Source of the DNA: Euperipatoides rowelli
Lineage: Eukaryota > Onychophora > Udeonychophora > Euonychophora > Peripatopsidae
Reading direction: 5' to 3' (one strand)
DNA length: 11,540 nucleotides
NCBI GenBank assembly: GCA_003024985.2
Contig: PXIH01S0008426.1
The translations under genes and the position numbers were made by a program. Below the pieces are notes generated by a model. That model was not told where the DNA came from and ran no database searches. It worked only from the letters and a program-made list of their open reading frames with translations. Positions 7,083 through 11,540 of the stretch are shown piece by piece (the first letter of the stretch is position 1; each line of letters begins with the position of its first letter).

Positions 7083-8348
7083 TCATTAAATCACAATATA
7101 TACTAAAACTATTGGCCTACACTGGTGATTTATTTGTCTCTTGTGCAGATAGAGATGAAGTTGAATTGGTATTGGAAATTCTTCAAAATTTCAAGGATAA
7201 GACAGGAACAATATTATAAATCTACAAAAAAAGCTCTGTCTTAAATCTGTCCTCTATTCAAAAATCTTAAATGCTAGGCCAGAACTCTCCCCAAAGCTTA
7301 TCTTGGCTTTCCTTTTTTGGGGGGATTCAAAGCAAGAGCCAAAATACAATTCTGGAGCATCTTTTAATTAGTGAACAAAACATAATAGACATCTTGAAGG
7401 GTTCATACCTGACTTTGCTCTTAAAAATTAAAATTATTAAGGTAATGATTATAGGCCTACATAAAATTATAATCTCCCTCTCCCACCCAACATTTGAATT
7501 ATTAAAAGAAAATTATTTCCAAAGTAATTCTATATTGCTTAGATTTTCATGGAAAGGAAGATTGGCATTGATAGGGCGTAGAAAGCTACACTGCCATTTA
7601 ACAAAAGGTGAACTTGGTTTTATTGATATTCATTCATCTATTGATTATGTCTAATAAACAAATGCCTTTATCGGCTTCATCCAATTTTGTGAAAATAATT
7701 TCATAACAATCACTTTTCTCACCCACTGATACCTCCTCCCCAACACTAAACTTTTCTCATATATATTTAGCTTATAGAGCCCATAGAGATGTTTGTGATG
7801 TCTTTGATAAAATTCCTTCTAACTCCATTATACGTTATTGTGCCCTCCCTGATATGCAGTACATTACCTATCCATCCAAATTTCATTCTTCCTGGGACTA
7901 AATGGGTTAAATTAACAATTAACTCATATTTATAATTTGTTATTAAAATCACCTATAATTTCTCCCCACCAATCAGCTTCTATAGATAACTTGATTATTT
8001 CTTCCAAGTGTCCATTCTATCGAATGAATTGACACTACTTCATATAATCAATGGATTGAAAAGCTCCTAACAACTGGCATTTTTAAATATGGGTTTAGTT
8101 TAGGTTTCAAGGGATCTTCACAACACATGATCTTCCAGATCAGCCAAAGTCTTATCCTCATTAATATTGTAGATCTTATTAAAATAAGATTCATTCCCAT
8201 CTACCTATTTGCAATAAGGAAAACATTTCAAAATAACAATCCAATTAAATACATCAAAAACATATTTTCTAAGATACACAATAATGATCATTTGTACTTG
8301 CCCACTCATACCTACCATTATTATTATCAGAAGCCCCTCTCTCATTGA
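7083..8348 (+). pseudogene. Decayed L1/Tx1-type LINE: C-terminal half of reverse transcriptase ORF
   Basis: On the plus strand the usual order of the L1/Tx1 ORF2 tail can be followed through several frames. An open block from 7083 to 7216 contains LKLLAYTGDLFV, the position of the catalytic 'K.S.YADD..LF', here decayed to YTGD (7118-7129). It then has ELVLEILQNFKDKTG, matching the 'il..F...SGLkiN' stretch, and a TAA at 7217. A neighbouring frame, about 7215-7371, opens with INLQKKLCL. The frame 7271-7654 contains KIKIIKVMIIGLHK, then LLRFSWKGRLALIGRRKL, then GELGFIDI, matching 'gRi.iiKm.vlPk', 'FiW.gk.pRi....L' and 'GGLglPdi'. A later frame, 8028-8348, contains NQWIEKLLTTGIFKYG and IRFIPIY, as in the domain after the reverse transcriptase of this group. 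The lost YADD motif, several stops and frame shifts make it dead. The upstream endonuclease and palm are absent, so the copy is probably 5'-truncated. The group is assigned from remembered motifs. Confidence 0.72.
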
Positions 8349-8503
8349 ATCCGTCCTCCAGATGCCATTGTAGTCATCACACCAGTCGTTCAACTTGTAT
8401 TTTCTCAGTTTTATTATATTTACCAAAGCGTTTTAGTTTTACTCCTTTTCAGTTTTTACTTTATATACAATATTTATGTACTGGTAATCTTATTTATTTA
8501 GTC

Positions 8504-8531
8504 AATAAAGTCTTAACTTTTTTAAAAAAAA
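8504..8531 (+). terminator. Poly(A) signal and A tract: likely 3' end of the LINE copy
   Basis: AATAAA at 8504-8509 is followed 15 bp later by A8 (8524-8531). It lies about 155 bp after the last LINE-like codon, as expected for a 3' UTR and poly(A) tail of a retroposed L1-type copy. The A-rich minisatellite next to it makes the exact end uncertain. Confidence 0.45.
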
Positions 8532-8533
8532 TG

Positions 8534-8875
8534 CTAATTTTCAAAAATTTTGTAAATGATGGACAGATGGTTCAGAAAGCAGAAAACAAAAATTGCCAAT
8601 TTAAAAAAAACAAAAACATAAAGGTCAGAATGGTTAAGAAGGCAAAAAAAAATTGCCAAATTAAAAAAAATAAAATAAGGCCAGCAGGTTGGTCAAGGGA
8701 AAAAAAAAGAAATTTTTCAAAAAATTCTTAAGGCCAAAGTAGTCAAGAAGGTAAAAATTAAACGCTGCCAATTTACCAAAATTTAAAAAAAAAATTAAAA
8801 ATGGCCAATTATTCAAAATCTAATAATGACAGGCTGGTCAAAAAGGCAAAAATCATATATATTGGCAACGGTCAC
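8534..8875 (+). repeat. A-rich minisatellite, unit about 60 bp
   Basis: About five to six diverged units of the form AAAAATTGCCAATTTAAAA, then an A-rich spacer, then GG(T/C)CAG..TGGTCAAGAAGGC. The TGCC of the unit falls at 8594 and 8654 (60 bp apart), with a mutated copy near 8714 and another at 8766. GGTCAGAATGGTTAAGAAGGC, AGCAGGTTGGTCAAGGG and ACAGGCTGGTCAAAAAGGC are successive versions of one block. The lysine- and asparagine-rich open frame across it (8345-8731) is a product of this composition. A related array lies at 11215-11535. Confidence 0.8.
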
Positions 8876-9021
8876 TCACCTTTATAAAAAAGCGCATTTT
8901 GCAAGATTTTTCACGTTCGTAGATTTAGATATTATTATCAGCGTTTATTATTATTAAAAAACTAGAAATAAAATTATAAATAAACTAGCGTTTATTGGTT
9001 TGATTTCATGCGTTTAGAAAT
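8876..9021. other. AT-rich non-coding stretch
   Basis: It contains short repeats of GCGTTTATT (near 8940 and 8988) and a small inverted pair AATAAAC/GTTTATT around 8981-8998. Nothing else is seen. Confidence 0.4.
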
Positions 9022-9055
9022 AATTATTATTATTATCATTTATTATTATTATTAT
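9022..9055. repeat. (ATT)n microsatellite, interrupted
   Basis: A run of TTA/ATT triplets interrupted once by ATC. Confidence 0.9.
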
Positions 9056-9226
9056 ACAATAAGATATACTGTATTAAATGATTGTGCTAATAAAAACCGC
9101 ATATTTTTTTCATTTGGATATTTTGAAACATACGTTTCTCATTAAGAGATTTATATTTTTAATCCTGGGAGCATAAGGATAAGTGATGCATAATACAGAG
9201 CTTCTAGCTTATTAACCTCTCCTTAC

Positions 9227-9281
9227 CTGCCATCCTCACCTACTCGTGGTGGCTCCTGCATTATCGAAAGAGTCTCTGTCA
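9227..9281 (-). other. Candidate small exon on minus strand (55 bp)
   Basis: On the minus strand, a pyrimidine-rich run ending TTCTTACCTACAG (acceptor at 9282) precedes 55 bp that end in GATGGCAG followed by GTAAGG (donor at 9226). Both sites fit the splice consensus. One frame is open throughout and reads TETLSIMQEPPRVGEDG, which has ordinary, non-repetitive amino-acid content unlike the flanking AT noise. Sixty-two bases further on, an acceptor-like CTCCCAG ends at 9165, followed by a short open stretch in the matching frame. The first possible partner upstream (10149-10038) does not join in frame by an obvious donor. I recognise no protein family. The call is a candidate only. Confidence 0.3.
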
Positions 9282-9340
9282 CTGTAGGTAAGAACACAGT
9301 TTAATAAATTCTCATCTGGAAGATGAAGAGGTGTCAGAAG

Positions 9341-9364
9341 ATTATTATTATTATTATTATTATT
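9341..9364. repeat. (ATT)8 microsatellite
   Basis: Eight uninterrupted ATT units. Confidence 0.95.
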
Positions 9365-9369
9365 TTGGG

Positions 9370-9375
9370 TTTATT
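9370..9375 (-). terminator. Candidate poly(A) signal on minus strand
   Basis: AATAAA on the minus strand, about 660 bp beyond the stop codon of the exon-like segment at 10149-10038. It could end that transcript, with 9376-10037 as its 3' UTR. In AT-rich DNA this hexamer is common by chance. Confidence 0.25.
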
Positions 9376-10037
9376 AAACTTAAAATATAGAATAAGATAC
9401 AACATATTCAGATTGAGCAAACAAATTGGGCCCATAATGTGAATATTTGGAATAGATATCAAAATAAATTACAATTTCAAACTATATGTCTCTTAGCCCA
9501 ATCAAGGATGTAGAAACATTTACAATATATTCCAAAATATAAAATAATTGGTTTAAAGGAAAAATAAAATTTTAAAAGTTTATATACAAACATAAAAGTC
9601 AAATTATAAAGTTCAAAGCCATCCAGATTGTACCAGAAGACTAAGATAATACCGTATGTATCCATGGTAGGCTATATTAAAGATTGTAATCCAATTAACA
9701 ACAACAACAAAAAAAGTTAATGAAATGTAAACAGAAAAACTTATAAAAATAGAATGTTTGTTCCCAATTGAAAGATTGATCCAAAACAGAATTATAATTA
9801 TCATTGACAGTAAAAAAAAAAATCCAAGTAAAGGCTAACGCTAACAATTTAAAGGCTTTTGTTAACATTATCACAGAATGTTGCAATTTGAACAAGGCAA
9901 ATCTTAAGGAATCGTCAGACGATCCGGACAGCGAATAAATAATTAAATAATAAGTTAAAAGGAGAACTACAATCACCTGGTATAATACTCCTTTGGCTGA
10001 AAAATATAAGTATGTATTTTCCAAACAGAAATATACG
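9376..10037 (-). other. Possible 3' UTR or intron; no coding sequence supported
   Basis: AT-rich and free of clear features. Minus-strand frames that pass through here (9477-9665, 9613-9804, 9695-10093) are rich in Phe, Tyr, Ile and Cys from poly-pyrimidine runs and look like chance. A second acceptor-like site, TATTTTTCAG, ends on the minus strand at about 9998, before CCAAAGGAGTATACCAG and GTGATT. Confidence 0.3.
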
Positions 10038-10149
10038 TCACTTTCTGCCCAGAAATATTGAAGACAAATGTGAAGAGACCGCCATGAGACCACACTTCAG
10101 AATTGCGACAACGAAGAACTTAAACAGCTCCTCGCACTTCTGACTTTGG
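10038..10149 (-). other. Candidate exon on minus strand ending in a stop codon
   Basis: On the minus strand, CACTGACATTATTTCCAACAG gives a branch-site-like CTGAC 14 bp before an acceptor AG at 10150. The next base completes a codon, and 36 codons follow to TGA (10040-10038). They include QKCEELFKFFVVAILKCGLM and SSHLSSIFLGRK. The peptide is amphipathic to hydrophobic and could form one membrane or buried helix. Its codon and residue use is unlike the surrounding AT-rich DNA. It would be a terminal exon if the stop is real, or an internal one if a donor near AAAGTGACG is used. I recognise no family with confidence. A fainter resemblance to the first membrane segment of MAPEG proteins was considered but is too weak to assign. 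Confidence 0.35.
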
Positions 10150-10236
10150 CTGTTGGAAATAATGTCAGTGGCCTTAAACATACTTAAACAATAATATAAA
10201 AAATAATAATTTTACAAATTATGATAAAATATTTAC

Positions 10237-10290
10237 AAAATAATAAAAATTGGCGTCTGGTGCAACAAGGAAATGTTGCACCTCCGCCAT
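10237..10290 (-). other. Candidate first coding exon on minus strand
   Basis: ATGGCGGAGGTG on the minus strand starts at 10290 in a favourable context (CCAAAATGGCGG). The frame runs 18 codons, MAEVQHFLVAPDANFYYF, to a donor-like GTAAAT at 10236-10231; unspliced it stops after 23 codons. A splice from this donor (phase 0) to the alternative acceptor TCAG at 10140 would continue in the frame of the exon-like segment at 10149-10038, giving an intron of about 97 bp, though that acceptor is weaker than the one at 10150. The upstream minus sequence (10300-10400) is pyrimidine-rich, as in many 5' UTRs. A real start is plausible but unproven. Confidence 0.28.
10259..10282. repeat. Perfect 9-bp inverted repeat, 6-nt loop
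   Basis: GGTGCAACA (10259-10267) and TGTTGCACC (10274-10282) pair fully around AGGAAA. The hairpin lies just inside the candidate minus-strand start codon, so it would form in the 5' end of that mRNA. Confidence 0.85.
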
Positions 10291-10295
10291 TTTGG
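10284..10295 (-). promoter_or_regulatory. YY1-like element overlapping a start codon
   Basis: CCAAAATGGCGG on the minus strand matches the YY1 consensus CAANATGGCGGC closely. In animal promoters this element often lies just downstream of the transcription start and includes the initiator ATG, as it would here. A second ATGGCGGA in the opposite orientation is at 10445-10452. Confidence 0.4.
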
Positions 10296-10495
10296 ATGAA
10301 CAACAAGCATAATAAAATGCAGGAAGCTGGGGGTGGGTGTCGGAGGAGCGGAAGCTGAATTACTATTATTAGTAGAAGAAGCTGTGGTACAAGGGTGATT
10401 AAAGGGATGATGCAATTTTGTTTTTAATTGAAGGTGTGTGAGCTATGGCGGATCGTGCTGGGTGGAGGCAGGGAAAGGGAGGAGTCGAAAGCTGG

Positions 10496-10514
10496 CCAAT
10501 GGAACTTATAAAAT
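10496..10514 (+). promoter_or_regulatory. Candidate core promoter: CCAAT and TATA box
   Basis: CCAAT at 10496-10500 and TATAAAAT at 10507-10514 lie in a region richer in G than the rest of the window. A start of transcription would be expected near 10537-10545. That would give a first exon with a leader of about 100 bp, an ATG at 10647 and a strong donor at 10673. The CCAAT box is unusually close to the TATA box, so it may belong to the opposite strand or be chance. Confidence 0.35.
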
Positions 10515-10556
10515 AGGAGACTCTTTGGATGATGATTAAATAATGGAATTGGATTA

Positions 10557-10609
10557 GGGGGAGGTGAGGGGGATAGGGATTGGGACTGGAGAGGGGCTTA
10601 TAACTGGGG
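10557..10609 (+). other. G-quadruplex-forming potential
   Basis: Four G runs (10557-10561, 10568-10572, 10576-10578, 10582-10584) are separated by loops of 6, 3 and 3 nt, which fits the canonical G4 pattern. Two further GGGG runs follow at 10593-10596 and 10606-10609. It would lie in the leader RNA of the candidate plus-strand transcript. Confidence 0.7.
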
Positions 10610-10646
10610 AGCTAGGTTTAGGAGGCAGGAGCTAGCTATTCTAGTT

Positions 10647-10672
10647 ATGGTGTTCGTTGCTGTTACAGTAGG
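10647..10672 (+). other. Candidate first coding exon, plus strand, ending in strong donor
   Basis: ATG at 10647 opens MVFVAVTV plus two bases, then GTAAGTAT at 10673-10680, a near-perfect donor. The hydrophobic opening would fit the first residues of a signal peptide split by an early intron. With the TATA box about 140 bp upstream it forms a coherent, though short, gene-start model. The next exon is not visible in the remaining 870 bp, so it would lie outside the window. The protein cannot be identified. Confidence 0.3.
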
Positions 10673-10680
10673 GTAAGTAT

Positions 10681-11013
10681 ATTTTAGATTCATATTTATA
10701 TTTAAAGTTTTATTTAAATTAGTTGTTCTTGCTATGATGGGTAGTTTTAGGAGATTGATATGATGATAAATTAATTAATTAATTTAAAAAAAATTGTATT
10801 TATGTATTTAAATGTTGTTGTTGTTGGTGGTAGAGTGGGGTGTATAAGTAGGGAATGCCTGAAACCATTTGTAGGCTCTATTATCCAATTGTTCAGCCCC
10901 ATGGTTTGCCTACTGCCATTGCACTTTGGTATAGGTCACCTATAAACTGCTGTGGTGTTGCTGATACATGATAGATTCATATTATAATCCTTTCTAAAAT
11001 GATTTTTGGAATA
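10681..11013. other. Probable intron or intergenic DNA
   Basis: AT-rich, with ATTAATTAATTAATT near 10767 and a GTT/GGT-rich run near 10815-10832. A less AT-rich patch at 10850-10970 contains the 15-bp perfect palindrome TATAGGTCACCTATA (10930-10944), which includes a nuclear-receptor half-site AGGTCA. There is no coding frame. Confidence 0.35.
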
Positions 11014-11048
11014 GGGGGATGACGAGTGGGGGTCTAAGGGGATGGGGG
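11014..11048 (+). other. Second G-rich cluster with G-quadruplex potential
   Basis: G runs at 11014-11018, 11028-11032, 11038-11041 and 11044-11048 have loops of 9, 5 and 2 nt. The 9-nt loop makes it weaker than the cluster at 10557. Confidence 0.5.
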
Positions 11049-11097
11049 AATATCTAGAACCCCATTGTATTTCAATTCACAAGGGCTTTTCAGCTAG

Positions 11098-11125
11098 TAA
11101 ATAAATAAATAAATAAATAAATAAA
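11098..11125. repeat. (TAAA)7 microsatellite
   Basis: Seven TAAA units without interruption. Confidence 0.95.
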
Positions 11126-11214
11126 AATTCACAATTTTATTAGATTTAGTTGTAGTCGAGAAGAAGAAAAAGTAAAAATTATTAATTTTAAAAATTTCTT
11201 ATGGGATGGATGGG

Positions 11215-11535
11215 GTTGTGGAATTGACAAAAATTAACATTGCCAATTTGCAAAACTTTTTTTAAGAGATGAAGTAATTGTAAAACTAAAACATACAGTA
11301 AAAATTGTCAGTTTAAAAATTTATTAAAGTATGGACAGGGTGAAGAAGCCAAAAAAATAAAAATTTTCAATATTTTTAAAGTTTTTTTTATAAGACTGAG
11401 AAGAATCCTCAATATTCTAAACTGTCCCTAAGAAATTTTTGAAAATTGACAATTTTTATTAGACTTTTTTCTTTCTGAACCATATCACCCTAGGAAAAAG
11501 ATGGGGGAAGGGGATTGTTCAGAAGGAAAAAAAAT
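11215..11535. repeat. Second array of the A-rich ~60 bp minisatellite, partly inverted
   Basis: The unit seen at 8534-8875 returns here. ATTGCCAATTTGCAAAA at about 11239, ATTGTCAGTTTAAAAA at 11305 and TTTTCAATATTTTTAAAG at 11364 are about 60-66 bp apart, and the middle copy is followed by TATGGACAGGGTGAAGAAGCC. From about 11400 to 11490 the unit is inverted. Its minus strand gives GATATGGTTCAGAAAG and then AAAAATTGTCAATTTTC, matching GATGGTTCAGAAAG and AAAAATTGCCAATTTA in the first array. A plus-oriented GATTGTTCAGAAGGAAAA follows near the end. The array reaches or passes the right edge. Confidence 0.65.
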
Positions 11536-11540
11536 ATATA

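Noticed and set aside
7767-7952. Minus-strand 61-codon frame
   Set aside because: Antisense to the L1/Tx1-like remnant.
8205-8426. Minus-strand 73-codon frame
   Set aside because: Antisense to the end of the same LINE remnant.
8345-8731. 128-codon plus-strand frame with Lys/Asn-rich tail
   Set aside because: The first part is LINE 3' UTR-like and the second is the A-rich minisatellite; the residue bias follows from poly-A runs.
9477-10093. Minus-strand frames of 62, 63 and 132 codons
   Set aside because: Rich in Phe, Tyr, Ile and Cys from T-rich runs. The longest overlaps the better-supported exon-like frame at 10149-10038 in a different phase.
10233-10415. Minus-strand 60-codon frame starting MHHPFNHPCTT
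   Set aside because: Low-complexity Ser/Thr/Pro composition from a pyrimidine-rich leader; it covers the candidate start exon in another frame.
10445-10516. Plus-strand 23-codon frame beginning ATGGCGGAT
   Set aside because: It overlaps the TATA box and is too short to support; the ATGGCGG string is better read as a YY1-like element.
10910-10945. CATTGCACTTTGG resembling the miR-25/92 seed region
   Set aside because: Only the seed-like bases match, and I see no opposing arm that would make a precursor hairpin.
1-11540. CRISPR array, bacterial operon or phage system
   Set aside because: The window shows animal-type transposon fossils, no regular spacer-repeat array with identical repeats, and no dense coding. 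The periodic array at 1228-2436 is diverged throughout and has no unique spacers.

Overview
This is non-coding-rich eukaryotic genomic DNA, most likely from an invertebrate animal. It is strongly AT-rich and contains no bacterial-type operon. It carries fossils of several animal transposon classes (a Ty3/gypsy-type LTR element, an APE-type LINE, an L1/Tx1-type LINE and a hAT end), plus microsatellites, minisatellites and splice-like signals. The species cannot be fixed from what is visible. One ambiguous base (n) at 2817 shows that this is assembly sequence.

Layout. 1-470 is a decayed Ty3/gypsy Gag on the minus strand, cut by the window edge. 471-1227 is AT-rich with nothing recognisable except a weak LTR/primer-site-like junction near 527-540. 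1228-2436 is the most distinctive feature: a degenerate tandem array with a 60-62 bp period, whose minus strand reads like a shortened tRNA with A- and B-box-like blocks. 2437-4130 is AT-rich and carries three separate long inverted repeats (2889-2998, 3756-3828, 4023-4119), a hAT terminal fragment (3371-3398) and an A14 tract. 4228-4674 has short, weakly gene-like open frames with splice-like signals. 5395-5745 is a broken APE endonuclease of a LINE on the minus strand; a local inverted duplication (5385-5431) sits at its end.

6227-6240 holds a CTCF-like motif. 6420-6928 is a GC-richer block that ends in a (TA)n tract and looks like a dispersed repeat. 7083-8348 is the broken C-terminal half of an L1/Tx1-like reverse transcriptase on the plus strand, followed by a poly(A) signal and an A tract at 8504-8531. 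An A-rich minisatellite of about 60 bp follows (8534-8875), and a related array, partly inverted, closes the window (11215-11535).

Between those two minisatellite arrays lies the only part that looks like possible host gene territory. On the minus strand there are a start-codon/YY1-like element (10295-10284), an exon-like segment with a good acceptor and branch site (10149-10038), a small exon-like segment (9281-9227) and a poly(A) signal (9375-9370). On the plus strand there are a CCAAT and TATA box (10496-10514), G-quadruplex-prone DNA, and a short start exon ending in a strong splice donor (10647-10672). I read this as a candidate divergent promoter. None of these host-gene calls can be named, and all are inferences from signals.
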